Shown piece by piece: positions 14,093 to 25,630 of a stretch of 64,000 nucleotides of DNA (the stretch's first letter is position 1; each line of letters starts with the position of its first letter). The position numbers and the translations under genes are program-made. The notes under the pieces are model-generated. The model ran no database searches, was not told the origin of the DNA, and saw only the letters and a list, made by a program, of their open reading frames with translations. Source of the stretch: Albugo candida (lineage: Eukaryota > Oomycota > Peronosporomycetes > Albuginales); contig JBDOQK010000013.1 of assembly GCA_040437565.1 (NCBI GenBank), positions 248,001 through 312,000 of the forward strand, given 5' to 3'.

Positions 14093-14606
14093 GTATCAAT
14101 CACAGTGTCAAAAATTTCTTCGAGTAGGGTAAACATGTTAACGTTCGCTGATTTTTTTTAAAGTGATTCCAGGCATCCTTGAGTTCCTAGCCATATTCTC
14201 CATCTTCTCCATCAATTAAATCTGAGTCTGGTCTCTTTGCGGAATTTCTGCGTGGCGATGAGATGGAGAAGCTTTAACGTGCCTTGGCAGTCAATTCGTC
14301 AAAACTCTCGTTCCAATTGATCCGATTTGCTGATATGCCAGGTATATCAACAAATCAGATCAATATATACACGAATCCTGTCGATTTGATGCTGAAAGAC
14401 ATCAAAAGAATAGAATAGAAGGAACTTGATGCGAGCATGACTATCACGTTTATGTAATCAGATGCTTGTAAAGTTATATGTTGTTCTGTCAATAGTAAAC
14501 TCGGAATCATTCTTGCGTTATAGAAGTTTTCATGAAGAGATGCACCATACTGTCATAATACATAAACCGCGCTTATCGCATATTTGCCTTGAGTTTAGCC
14601 ACCTCT

Positions 14607-15189
14607 TTGTCCTATTCGTACAATGTTTCGATGAAGTATTGGAATCCGCTTGTGAAAATTGGCGCACGTCTGTAAGTGTATGGAGTGAGTCCTAAACTAC
14701 TCTATTGGCACTTTCGTTCTTTAAGGGATTCCCCGTGGTACAAAAATTTTATATTTGGATTAGTTAAGTATCTGATTCTGTAGTTCCTTCCGATGTCCGA
14801 TGGTGTTGAGGGATCTCCTTGGTGGAAGCGTTTGTCAGGAAGCGGGTGGAACTCGCACTGATCCGATTCGCGAGAAAGATAAATTTCGTCTGCTTGCCAA
14901 GTCCACGCACAAGCGATTACTAATCGCCAAGGTCGCGATCTCGCACTCTACTGCCAAGACCTTCTCAACCGCTTTAAGCACAGAAATGGGCAGTTTTGGA
15001 GCAACTGGCTTGTTTTGCGCATTCTTTCCTATGCGATATCGAAATGTACTTTGGAGAGGAAACGGCACATGCTCTTTATCTGATCTTTTGGCTGTAATTA
15101 CAAAATAGAACCAAATCCTTGCCATCGCATCAAATACATTGGTAGAGATTGTTGCGCGACATTCTCTGATTTTGGAAGATGCTGTAGAA
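14607..15189. other. Linker between segments A and B, copy 1
   Basis: No counterpart lies inside this window; the matching stretch of copy 2 would fall beyond position 64000. The reverse strand has a frame of about 120 codons (15197-14835) that I do not recognise. Confidence 0.4.
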
Positions 15190-16290
15190 ACATACAATTG
15201 ATGAGAAAGATGTTGGCAATCAGAAAAAGGTCGCGGTTGAATACAAATACTCTATAGCAATTCAGCCTGATGTAGCGGTGAATAAAGGTCCCTCATCAAA
15301 AACCTGTGAAGATTCTTTCTTAATAAGAACTTGGAAGTTGATGCTAATCATTTTCTTCCATAAGCAGAACACGACGAGTAAGCCAACCATTTATGATCTC
15401 CCCGTTTTGTAGAGCCAAAGATGATATGATAGCAAGCTGCCGCATGAGCCTTAGACCGTTGCCGACGAGCACGGGACGCTTCATTAAATAGATGCGATAT
15501 TGTGGACCAAAGATACTGCGCCTGTGGTTACATATTTGTTCGCGTCTTCATGCCCAAATGAACAAGAGCCCATAATCCGATACTAATCGTAGCATTTCAA
15601 TTCGTTCACACCGGAATTAGTTGCTCTTATTAGATGGGAAAAATCTTAGAAAGCGGATGCGTAATTAAAATACTTTCAAATGCATGTGCCTATCCATACA
15701 ATCATAAGCGAACCTGAGTGAGAAAAAAAGAGGAATGCGAGAGTTACTCCAAGTGTTATACATGTAGCTCAGCTTGATGCCACTGAGATTAAGCCTAACA
15801 AATAGTCAAGCGGCCGAAAATTCCACAGATTCCTTCATATTCGTATCGTAATACAAAAAGTCATGATACCGAAAGTAAGTCACCAGCTCGGTCATTCCAA
15901 CGTCACGTTGTGTGTGACATTCCCGTCCACGGTGTCCGTATTGCTGACATACTTTGCATTTATGCTCGCCAGTGCTGTGGTTGGTNNNNNNNNNNNNNNN
16001 NNNNNNNNNNNNNNNNNNNNNNNNNNNNNNNNNNNNNNNNNNNNNNNNNNNNNNNNNNNNNNNNNNNNNNNNNNNNNNNNNNNNNGACCGGAAGTCACAA
16101 GAGCGATTCCTCGGCAGCCATCTTGCTCCATTTCACGTTCGATAAAGCTGTGAGTACTTCTTTCATGCTCCAAAAGTTGCCATTCGGGGTCTTCCTCAAT
16201 CTGATTTTGAAAAAAATCTTCTACAAAAGTATCTGAATCGGCTGTAACATCACCACCGAGTCTCTGGCGAATCGCGTCCCATATTGACAT
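15190..16290 (-). repeat. Duplicated segment B, copy 1 (inverse of 61378-64000)
   Basis: On the reverse strand, 16262-16086 matches 61378-61552 and 15985-15750 matches 62575-62800. Then 15742-15190 matches 63428-64000. Copy 1 lacks the roughly 625 bp present at 62802-63426 in copy 2. The roughly 1 kb that should lie between the first two blocks is represented only by the 100-N gap 15986-16085, so that gap is probably much longer than shown. Confidence 0.85.
16086..16290 (-). CDS. N-terminal fragment of a phosphopantothenate-cysteine ligase-like protein
   Basis: The frame starts at 16290 with MSIWDAIRQRLGGD and runs to the gap at 16085, ending in the ALVTSG strand that opens the PPCS nucleotide-binding fold. 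PPCS joins cysteine to 4'-phosphopantothenate in coenzyme A synthesis. The corresponding part of copy 2 has a TAA at 61417-61419 where this copy has CAA (Gln), so this copy is the more intact. The rest of the gene is lost in the gap. Beyond it (15985 downward) the reverse strand continues with the zinc-knuckle block, not with PPCS. Whether a whole gene exists here cannot be told. Confidence 0.55.
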
Positions 16291-16497
16291 TGTCCTGCCT
16301 GAAGCACTTCACAACTGTCGAAAAAATTTCTATTTTTTTTATCGAACTTAAAATTCGTATCAGTATCTCAAGTACAGATGTTTGGTGAGCAGTGCGGTCT
16401 CACGTTGCAAGGGTATCTATATTTCTAAATTAGCGTATCAAAGCTTCGCGGCGCGGTGAGAAACCTTTTGAGGCAGCTGCAGTCAATGCTTCTCGAT

Positions 16498-18661
16498 TCA
16501 CGCGGACACCGGCTTTCCGTGCACTTGGAAGCGATAGAGACAGGTATACTCTTGATTTCCGTGGTTAGATTCAATGCTGAGTGTCATACCATCCAACACA
16601 GTGGTACAATTCTGGAAATGGAATGCGTCAGATTGAGAAAGATAATGTAAATGATGAGATACCTCGGGAGAAATTATCTTGAAAGTCTGACTTGAAGAAT
16701 CTGAGCGATTGAACGCGTAACTACCAAGCGGGATGCGATCGACAGTATAAGTCTCCAAAGTGCCTATGATACCCTACAAAATAAAAAGGTTGATCACGGA
16801 TTGTCAATTACATACTCAATGCTTCAGAACAGTATCATCACCCATAAACGAAAGCGATTCGGTGCAGCAGAAAAGTCGCGAGCAACTTGTCTCCTGATAT
16901 GTTGAACAGTGACAGAGGTCGGGATAATCCTATGACTAAGGCGGATGGAGAGATTTGCCTTTTGGCCACTGAAACCCCAACAGCTCCCGATTTCCATGGT
17001 TTCCTGCAAACAATGGTGATTTAGTGTAATTCTGTAAGCTATTTTGTCGATAAAATTGAACATTCAAGTTTTACCGATAGTGCTGTCTCGGGCCGTCCAT
17101 TATGACGTGATAGCCAAGGTGGTGTCACAAATTCAGTCAGGAGATCGCGTGCTGAAAAGATTGATGGAGAGAAAGTAGATGGGGTTGTGAATGAGTGGTC
17201 GTATTGTGGTCGCAATATTAGAGGATGAATCAGAGCTTCAAAGATACTTTTAGCAATTGATTGTTTCGTTGGGAAAATGTCGCTACATAGAAGACGTGAG
17301 AGTCGATTTCGCTGTGTGCTAATGTTCTCACCGTTTTTCGTAGACGACTCGAGCTCCATTGGCAATACCTGCATAGTCAACGTCTTCTTTTTGCGTTGCT
17401 ATTTCCTTTACCGTTTGTTCGATTATATTAATCAACTCGTGCTGTGATGAATGTTCGTGTTTGGACCCAAAGGTCAGAGAGCTCGATGCGACTGTACTAT
17501 CTTCCAACTTTTGAGTGGATAGATCGTGCTCTAGTCTGTGTAAGTTCGACTGCATTGTTGCAAGTAGATCTTGTTCAGTCTCGTTCTTCCAGTCTTGTAG
17601 CATGTCGCCCATAGTTCTTTGTTGGCTTACCAGCAATGTTTCTTCATCCACCTATCCATCATATAAAGCGTGTGCTGGCTCAATTCAACATGTTCAGGCT
17701 TAATACCTCTAGATATCTCACAATGCCAGTCATTCCGGTTTGGAAATGATCTTGGGCTTTTTCCAAATTACTTATTTTTGAAGCCTAAAGACTTTGTAAA
17801 GCAGCGTAAACGATGAACTTCACTCATGAGACGTACTACTTGCTGTATGCCTTCGGCGACTCGACGCTCTACATATGTGGAAAGAGTGCTACTTTTATCC
17901 ATCATGTTTGTTTGCTTTTGCTGCTCCAACAGTGTCCTCTGCATGAGTTCTTGAACGGACCGAAGACTTTCAATCGCTTGATCTTGTTGGCTTACGGTGG
18001 TGCGAAGTGCATCAAGTTCGTTTTCAATGTAAGCCAATTTGAAGTCGAGGACTTCTTCCATGATACTTTTCATAGCTCCGCGCTCGTGAGAGCTCATTGT
18101 GCCGGTACTTTGGTCTAGATATGGTATCCGTGAGGCATATCGAATAGCGCTTGTGAGGTACGTGGGTGCGAAAATTGCAATTGCACAGCATATCAAAGGC
18201 AGCAACAGCCATGTCACATTCAATACAACAAGTATGAGACGTGCAAGTAGACTCTATCATAATACGATGAGATTTAGCTGATTTTACATTCATCAGACTC
18301 ATAAAGGTACCAGACTCCACTTGATTCCTTTGCTTAAACCCTGCATAAAATGAGAATGGATTATCTTTTGGAAAGAACTGAATGTCCTATTTCGTCCATC
18401 GACATCTTCGCGGTCATATATCGATGACTGGTTCGATTCACGTGCAGGTGATGTAAAGTCTTGATATCTGGATGCGGAAGATTGTTGGCTGCTTATAAAT
18501 GTGATATCATCTTCCTTGTCGTCATCTATCTGATCATCTTCTTCGTCTTCGTCGCTCTCTTGATTCTGTCTCTGTACCTGATTCAAGTTTCCAAGCAGCC
18601 GACGTTGTACTGGTGTTGTGTTGGTTCTTTGCAGCGTACTATTCCGCCCAAACCTGTCCAT
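16498..18661 (-). CDS. SUN-domain inner nuclear membrane protein
   Basis: SUN proteins sit in the inner nuclear membrane and bind KASH partners in the perinuclear space, linking chromatin to the cytoskeleton. Seven exons: 18661-18311, 18253-17840, 17784-17708 or 17707, 17651-17332, 17282-17075, 17003-16842 and 16773-16498, about 602 aa. The nucleoplasmic N-terminus (about 1-115) is acidic and Ser-rich. One hydrophobic segment follows directly after intron 1 (VVLNVTWLLLPLICCAIAIF), then about 250 residues of coiled coil. The C-terminal SUN domain starts DYAGIANGARVV and has the core block GSCWGFSGQKANLSIRLSH followed by IIPTSVTVQHI and DFSAAPNRFRLW. Intron sizes are 49-71 bp. It is divergent from the FAR1-type gene, with 198 bp between starts. 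Confidence 0.92.
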
Positions 18662-18859
18662 ATTGAGATTTGAGCGTAGTACAAGTTATGAGCATGCATC
18701 TACCTCTACCTTGGACTAGAACGTGTCCCTGAGGATCGCAACTTGTATCTGCCGCGATCCATTTCTGCTTTATGTGCAATTTCAGTCTCATGCACTGTGT
18801 ATACTCGCTTAATTACGAATAAATAGCTAGCTGGCAACCATTAAGTAATTTCCTCAGAC

Positions 18860-19942
18860 ATGGATGTAGCGGAAAAACAGCGCGTCAACGGAGGTAACAC
18901 GAAGGTGCTCCAAAACCATCTTGACTTACGCTTCTTCCTTTTTTCTGTTTCTATCTTGAAGACGATGATCTCTTGCATGATCCAACCTCTGCAGTGGAAT
19001 TAGAGATAAAACAACAAACTGATTCCACCGAGCATATCGCAGGTAACACTCAAACACTAAAACATGTGATGCACGCTATCGGCATATCGTGAAATATGAT
19101 ATTTTGTGATATATGTGCTCAGCATCTCAATCCATCACGTCGATATTAAGAGAAAGAAAGCATCGTGGAAGTGACTCTGATCAAATACCTGAAGAAGAAC
19201 CCGATGAAGATGTTGAAGAGGTCGATGATGACACAAGCTCAATGCTTCGGATACCGGAAGAGGAGGCCACCTCACTCATACAATGTCCTCCTATCGATCA
19301 GTGTTTTGATTCTTGGGAAGATTTTCACCACGCGATGGATCATTATTGCATTGCTACTCATCAACCAATGCGCCTTCGTACTTCTGATTCGGCAAAAGCT
19401 GTGAATTTACGGGCAGCTCGACGAAACAGTTTAAAAATTCCAATTGATGAAAGCATTGGTTTTGTGAAGAAATTATATTTGTGTACGCATGGTGTCAAGA
19501 CAAAGCCAAGAGGGAAAGGAAAACGACCCCGCCAACACTACCGATATATGGGTTGTCCGGCAATGATTCGTGCGTGTATCTCAGAGAGGAAGCCTGGGGA
19601 AGGTCATGGCAAAGATAAATATGTAGTTCGCGTTGTGGCTCAGGTATGAAGACAATGTAGCATTGTTTTTAATCTCTACACCTGCAATACTGTTCTGCAT
19701 GCATCTAGATTAACAAACATAACCATCGCCTCAGTGAACACTTGTTCAAGTCTTATTCCGAAAGCCGTGTCGTGATTGATGATGATCTGATTGTACCACT
19801 TGGACCCGGTAAAATCAGAGATGAGAGTACCTCAATCAATGCCGCAAACGCAATTGCTACAGCTGTTGAATCTGGGGCAGTTCCGTCTTCGCTGGATGAG
19901 CAAGCTTTGAAAGCAGCGCGTAAGCTGCAGCAGCCACTTTAG
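18860..19942 (+). CDS. FAR1-type zinc-finger protein
   Basis: It carries a FAR1-like DNA-binding module (WRKY-GCM1 zinc-finger superfamily), a fold found in domesticated Mutator-like transposase regulators. Exons are 18860-18893, 18962-19042, 19123-19643 and 19709-19942, 289 aa. The first 85 residues are acidic. The module then runs from SWEDFHHAMDHYC through a Cys-His segment (LYLCTHG, MGCPAMIRA) to KHNHRLSEH, whose HNH histidines are completed across intron 3. No transposase catalytic domain follows, so this is a stand-alone module, possibly a transcription factor. The 5' exons were chosen because all three introns keep frame and have GT/AG ends. The DNA target is unknown. Confidence 0.75.
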
Positions 19943-19995
19943 TGTGGTCTTGTTACGAGTTTGTCTGTAGATATTTTTCAAAGTTCGTCATTGGA

Positions 19996-21288
19996 TATGC
20001 TGTCCGGAAATCGAATGAAAATGAGGTAATTTACCGAGATATTTATCAGCAAAGCTGAAAAACGCACTTTTGATCCAGGGTAGGATGGATTGGCACTGGG
20101 ATAATGGGACAAAGCATGTGTAGTCATCTTCTTGTATGTACTCATCACATTTTGAGCTACCTCAAACACTAACGCAAGCATGGTACACCCACAGCATCAC
20201 GGATATGACGTAACAGTATGTAACCGCACACTCAGTAAATGCAATGCGCTTCGAGATAAGGGTGCTCGTGTCGTTTCCACCGCAGCAGACGTAGCCAGTT
20301 ATGCAGGTTGGATTCTTTGCATCGCATCATAATAGTGGATGCTAAGGTCGGAGCTTTTTACATGCAGACATCATTTTCGTAATGGTCGGATTTCCGTCCG
20401 AGGTGCATTCAGTCATGCTAGATCCTCATAACGGAATATTGAGTCGAATGCGAGTTGGTGGAATCATAGTTGACATGACCACAAATGAACCCACATTCGC
20501 GAAAGAATTATACGAAATGGCAAAAATAAAAGGTGTTTCTGCCTTAGATGCTCCAGTCTCCGGTGGTGACATTGGAGCTCGAGATGGGACGTTATCGATA
20601 ATGGTCGGCGGTGATGTCGATGCAGTGTATGCAGCAATGCCTTACTTCAATCTAATGGGAAAGAATATTCGCCACATGGGTGGGCCGGGAGCTGGGCAAC
20701 ATACTAAAATGGTAAATCAGATTTTGATAGCATCGGCCATGGTTGGCGTTGTGGAAGGTCTTTTATACGCACATCGATGCGGTCTGGAATTGAATGAAAT
20801 CATCAATGTCGTGAGCATGGGTGCTGCTGGATCTTGGTCAGTCAGTCATTTGGGTCCTCGAATCGCCGAGCGTAATTTTGAGCCTGGTTTCCTTATCGAT
20901 CACTTTATCAAAGACATGTCAATTGCTCTCCAAGAAGCTCAAAAGTATAGAAGCGTGCATAAGGGTTGCCTAACTGCTCTCATACATATCTCTCTTTCCA
21001 GAATGCGCTTGTCACTTCCAGGACTTGCTTTGGCTCATCAGTTCTACAACGCTGCCAAAGTCAGTTTTTTATCTTAAATTGAAGCCCGCACAAAACGCCC
21101 TGAACAGAATGTGTGTACTTTAGGCTCACGGCCACGGTCGGTCAGGGATTCAGGCTTTGATTATTGCACTGGAACAATTAAATGGTACGTCAATTCAATG
21201 CAAAACGATTCTGATTCAGCCTCTCATCACGTACAAATTATTAGGAATTCAAAATAGAAAGTCAGCCGATGATGTTGAAGTCGTCTAG
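19996..21288 (+). CDS. 3-hydroxyisobutyrate dehydrogenase-family enzyme
   Basis: NAD(P)-dependent beta-hydroxyacid dehydrogenase. Exons: 19996-20024, 20079-20133, 20195-20306, 20368-20944, 21002-21059, 21124-21184 and 21245-21288, giving 311 aa, the usual family length. Visible features are the Rossmann GWIGTGIMGQSM turn, the substrate-site motif DAPVSGG and the catalytic-lysine block GAGQHTKMVNQ. A late helix has the family spacing before [11 protein letters not shown]. In animals the enzyme acts in mitochondrial valine breakdown; here the N-terminus (MLSGNRMKMR) is too short for a clear presequence. A tartronate-semialdehyde or succinic-semialdehyde reductase of the same family is an alternative. 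From 20825 onward the gene is repeated at 22666-23129 by contig overlap. Confidence 0.88.
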
Positions 21289-21481
21289 TTGTCTAAGATT
21301 GTGGTGGAAATTGCATTAAAATATTATCTCTAATTGCTTTGCTGCATGGTATTAATTTTCGTTGGCTTCATCTACCACTTCGTAATCTGATTGATTAAAA
21401 TTCAATTTTGACTTTGATGCAGCATTTTCTCCAATCATATAGGTAATTCTACTTTGACTATCAGTTGCTATTACGAAAGAA

Positions 21482-22312
21482 ATGATGGATGTCTCTGACG
21501 CTGAATTGACGCAGCCACTTGTATATTCGTCGAATGAAGCCATGTATCATGATCTTGGTAGCGACGGTATCCATTCAACTGATATGGTCAACTCGACAAG
21601 AAGTTCTTCGCAGAAGCCCGACGGAAGAAGCGAAGAGGAGATGAAGCAGGCTCCTGCATTCAGCCAAAACTATGCAAGCCAAAGCTACATGGCTTCGAAA
21701 CCTTATCCTCCGTCACACAAAATGTCCTACTTTAGTCAAATGAAACATGCTTCATCCTGGGGTAACGCTTCATCCATGGAAACAAGCGCATCCGTTTCGA
21801 AAATCGACATCGTATTCAGCGGGTTGTACACTTTAGCAACAGTTTTTACAATTCTTCAAGGATTTGGTATGCTAATGCACTACACACCCGCAACAGGTAT
21901 GAAAGGACCTCTCCATCCAATATCATCGCTCTGCTTATACAACACTTTGTTCGTCTAGTCGCATTAGGCTTGTACACAATGTTGTTTGGTACGCCATTCG
22001 TCTCATTTATCTCATCCGGTACTGACCCAAATTCTGATAGGATCGATCGTCATTCTATATGACCTCAAAGCCGTGGTATATAGCGTCAATCTTGAGTTAT
22101 ATGTCCCTTTCCTGGGCAATTACTTTGGCCGCGCAATTACGATGCTATTTTTCACCGTATTATGTAGCCAGGTTCATGACTACGCCGGATGGAGCAAATT
22201 CGTTGTGCTTTGTGATCTGGTAGTAGCGATCTCTCAAGGAATTGTCTTTTTCACTATGAAGACGATGGACCCTTTAGAGTCGTGTTCGAACGATGAGCTC
22301 TCAGGACTTTAG
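21482..22312 (+). CDS. TVP15/COPI-associated-like four-span membrane protein
   Basis: Exons 21482-21896, 21959-21988 and 22041-22312 give 238 aa. About 105 hydrophilic, Ser/Met-rich residues precede four membrane segments: IDIVFSGLYTLATVFTILQG, then ALGLYTMLFGSIVILYDL completed across two introns, then the FGRAITMLFFTVLC region, then FVVLCDLVVAISQGIVFF. The middle spans with an FLGNYFGRA-like loop recall the Golgi COPI-associated/TVP15 family, which is how I name it; a MARVEL-like protein is the alternative. The 30-bp middle exon is supported by both introns keeping frame. An identical gene at 23323-24153 is the contig-overlap image. It converges on the CDP-alcohol transferase gene. Confidence 0.65.
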
Positions 22313-23322
22313 TCTTGGACGCTTTTCAGATGTATAATACATTCGATACGCCTAAACACAGTGAAACAAATCCGAGATCATTAAGATTTAGGCTATATAC
22401 ATGATTTTCAAGCTTTTTAAGAATCTGGAATTGGAGAGGCAACAAGACTTCGAGTTTATACAAATGACTGACTACTACAGCTTCAACTCACGACTTTTTC
22501 TGATACAAAGTCGGTCCGAGTTGCATGCGTGAGTTTGCATAGAGGAACAAAGCGTACACAGCGGTNNNNNNNNNNNNNNNNNNNNNNNNNNNNNNNNNNN
22601 NNNNNNNNNNNNNNNNNNNNNNNNNNNNNNNNNNNNNNNNNNNNNNNNNNNNNNNNNNNNNNNNNTGCTGGATCTTGGTCAGTCAGTCATTTGGGTCCTC
22701 GAATCGCCGAGCGTAATTTTGAGCCTGGTTTCCTTATCGATCACTTTATCAAAGACATGTCAATTGCTCTCCAAGAAGCTCAAAAGTATAGAAGCGTGCA
22801 TAAGGGTTGCCTAACTGCTCTCATACATATCTCTCTTTCCAGAATGCGCTTGTCACTTCCAGGACTTGCTTTGGCTCATCAGTTCTACAACGCTGCCAAA
22901 GTCAGTTTTTTATCTTAAATTGAAGCCCGCACAAAACGCCCTGAACAGAATGTGTGTACTTTAGGCTCACGGCCACGGTCGGTCAGGGATTCAGGCTTTG
23001 ATTATTGCACTGGAACAATTAAATGGTACGTCAATTCAATGCAAAACGATTCTGATTCAGCCTCTCATCACGTACAAATTATTAGGAATTCAAAATAGAA
23101 AGTCAGCCGATGATGTTGAAGTCGTCTAGTTGTCTAAGATTGTGGTGGAAATTGCATTAAAATATTATCTCTAATTGCTTTGCTGCATGGTATTAATTTT
23201 CGTTGGCTTCATCTACCACTTCGTAATCTGATTGATTAAAATTCAATTTTGACTTTGATGCAGCATTTTCTCCAATCATATAGGTAATTCTACTTTGACT
23301 ATCAGTTGCTATTACGAAAGAA

Positions 23323-24153
23323 ATGATGGATGTCTCTGACGCTGAATTGACGCAGCCACTTGTATATTCGTCGAATGAAGCCATGTATCATGATCTTGGT
23401 AGCGACGGTATCCATTCAACTGATATGGTCAACTCGACAAGAAGTTCTTCGCAGAAGCCCGACGGAAGAAGCGAAGAGGAGATGAAGCAGGCTCCTGCAT
23501 TCAGCCAAAACTATGCAAGCCAAAGCTACATGGCTTCGAAACCTTATCCTCCGTCACACAAAATGTCCTACTTTAGTCAAATGAAACATGCTTCATCCTG
23601 GGGTAACGCTTCATCCATGGAAACAAGCGCATCCGTTTCGAAAATCGACATCGTATTCAGCGGGTTGTACACTTTAGCAACAGTTTTTACAATTCTTCAA
23701 GGATTTGGTATGCTAATGCACTACACACCCGCAACAGGTATGAAAGGACCTCTCCATCCAATATCATCGCTCTGCTTATACAACACTTTGTTCGTCTAGT
23801 CGCATTAGGCTTGTACACAATGTTGTTTGGTACGCCATTCGTCTCATTTATCTCATCCGGTACTGACCCAAATTCTGATAGGATCGATCGTCATTCTATA
23901 TGACCTCAAAGCCGTGGTATATAGCGTCAATCTTGAGTTATATGTCCCTTTCCTGGGCAATTACTTTGGCCGCGCAATTACGATGCTATTTTTCACCGTA
24001 TTATGTAGCCAGGTTCATGACTACGCCGGATGGAGCAAATTCGTTGTGCTTTGTGATCTGGTAGTAGCGATCTCTCAAGGAATTGTCTTTTTCACTATGA
24101 AGACGATGGACCCTTTAGAGTCGTGTTCGAACGATGAGCTCTCAGGACTTTAG
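23323..24153 (+). CDS. Duplicate image of the TVP15-like gene (assembly overlap)
   Basis: Same exons as at 21482-22312, shifted by 1841: 23323-23737, 23800-23829 and 23882-24153. The protein is identical. It should be counted as the same locus unless long reads show two copies. Confidence 0.6.
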
Positions 24154-24328
24154 TCTTGGACGCTTTTCAGATGTATAATACATTCGATACGCCTAAACAC
24201 AGTGAAACAAATCCGAGATCATTAAGATTTAGGCTATATACATGATTTTCAAGCTTTTTAAGAATCTGGAATTGGAGAGGCAACAAGACTTCGAGTTTAT
24301 ACAAATGACTGACTACTACAGCTTCAAC

Positions 24329-25507
24329 TCACGACTTTTTCTGATACAAAGTCGGTCCGAGTTGCATGCGTGAGTTTGCATAGAGGAACAAAGCGTACAC
24401 AGCGGTAGCATTCATAGCGATAACATACAGCTGCACATAAAAAATGGCATTCCAATCGAATATCGCTGCTCCATACCCGACATATAGACCAACGACATGA
24501 GTACTCAACCCCAGTAAGGAAGCCACGCGAACAATATATCCATGCTGTCTGCGGTACCAATCCCGGTAACGATCGTCACAAGATGCCAAAAAGTTGTGTG
24601 ATGCAGCTTTTTCTGGCTGAACTGATGCGGAATGGATGACCGCTGCTTGCATCTTCATGTAAATCACGTATATCGCAAGAAGCACACTATCCAAAGAGTA
24701 TGCGTTCTTTTCTCTCGCAACTAGATATTCAGCGTGCACACTACTGATCGTTTCACCGTTACATTCTGATTGAGAGGAAGCATTTTCCATATAAACATTC
24801 TTTATTTTATCATAAATTGCGGCGTGGACCCATGTGCTGAGTCCACCAACAACAGCCAGCGGCATGTAGGTTCCTCCGTAATGACTGGACATGACTTGAC
24901 CCATCACGTAAAAATTTGGAGTGATCACAAGGGAATCCACTAGACCATCAAGAATTCTGCCAGTCCGTGTCCCACGGCCACATAGTCGCGCAACTTGACC
25001 GTCGACACAATCAAGAATGATCCATGAAAATATCAACATTGAAGCAAGCAGCAAGGAAGTAGTGGGTTCCAAATTTAAAGGCGAGTGAAATTCTGCGTCG
25101 TACAAGAAGAGTGCGGCGCTCCAGCCAATACCAAGTCCCAATAAAGTAATTTGGTTTGGTGTTATCGCGATAGGTAGATAGCTTATCATAGTAGCGATCA
25201 CCGCAGCCAATCTTCGATGGAAATAATAATCAACCAGCTCTTCAACATCATACATTTTGGTAGACATAGCTTTCCGATAACGATCGTTGCACTTTGTCGT
25301 CCCTTCCATAAGATACTCGAGAAAGGGCTCGCTTCTTGCTCGAATATTGCGTACGATTAATTTCGGTGCGTCTATCACATTGCGGTTCTCGTCGTCTTTT
25401 GTATCACAAGTTGACGGATTTCGTGGAGAAGAAATCTTTTGCGCGTACATCGAAGTGGTACACAATTTCTCAGGCTCTATACTGAGAATGTTGTTGTGCG
25501 AACGCAA
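24329..25507 (-). CDS. CDP-alcohol phosphotransferase
   Basis: A membrane enzyme that transfers a phospho-alcohol head group from a CDP-alcohol during phospholipid synthesis. The main exon runs 25507-24329. The full family signature is present: DGQVAR, eight residues, then GRILDGLVD, matching DG-x2-AR-x8-G-x3-D-x3-D with all metal-binding Asp residues. Several hydrophobic spans surround it, starting with ITPNQITLLGLGIGWSAALF. An Asn/Ser-rich loop of about 100 residues between later spans is larger than in bacterial relatives. Which head group is used is not determinable. The frame remains open upstream to about 25630, preceded by an AATTAG acceptor-like site, so a 5' exon is probably missing from this call. 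Confidence 0.85.
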   Translation of the reverse strand: MRSHNNILSIEPEKLCTTSMYAQKISSPRNPSTCDTKDDENRNVIDAPKLIVRNIRARSEPFLEYLMEGTTKCNDRYRKAMSTKMYDVEELVDYYFHRRLAAVIATMISYLPIAITPNQITLLGLGIGWSAALFLYDAEFHSPLNLEPTTSLLLASMLIFSWIILDCVDGQVARLCGRGTRTGRILDGLVDSLVITPNFYVMGQVMSSHYGGTYMPLAVVGGLSTWVHAAIYDKIKNVYMENASSQSECNGETISSVHAEYLVAREKNAYSLDSVLLAIYVIYMKMQAAVIHSASVQPEKAASHNFLASCDDRYRDWYRRQHGYIVRVASLLGLSTHVVGLYVGYGAAIFDWNAIFYVQLYVIAMNATAVYALFLYANSRMQLGPTLYQKKS

Positions 25508-25630
25508 AATTGCGTCAAAAATATCTTCAGCGGGTGTGGGGTTACTTATACCAAGAGGCGTCCACCATGATATTTCGAATACAGTACCGGATTCGAAAAG
25601 TTGATTGTAAGGACCAATGGCTGTATGCTC

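Larger units (their letters stand above)
12745..14606 (-). repeat. Duplicated segment A, copy 1 (inverse of 58968-61340)
   Basis: On the reverse strand this region matches 58968-61340 over most of its length with scattered substitutions and small indels. Examples: 13740-13992 matches 59890-60130, 14093-14145 matches 59440-59485, and 14462-14606 matches 58968-59110. A 100-N gap (13993-14092) removes the middle of the ORF that is intact in copy 2. Its two ends, encoding MFTLLEEIFDTVID and EWNVKHIPMRFRIK, are still present. Confidence 0.85.
20825..24406. repeat. Contig-overlap duplication around gap (1741 bp)
   Basis: Bases 20825-22565 equal 22666-24406 around the N run 22566-22665. The copies hold the end of the dehydrogenase gene, all of the TVP15-like gene and the end of the CDP-alcohol transferase gene. 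The encoded proteins are identical, as in the other gap overlaps, so a true tandem duplication is unlikely. Confidence 0.85.

Noticed and set aside
22666-24406. Recent tandem gene duplication
   Set aside because: Same encoded proteins, next to a fixed 100-N gap, and the pattern is the same as at other gaps where merging restores reading frames.
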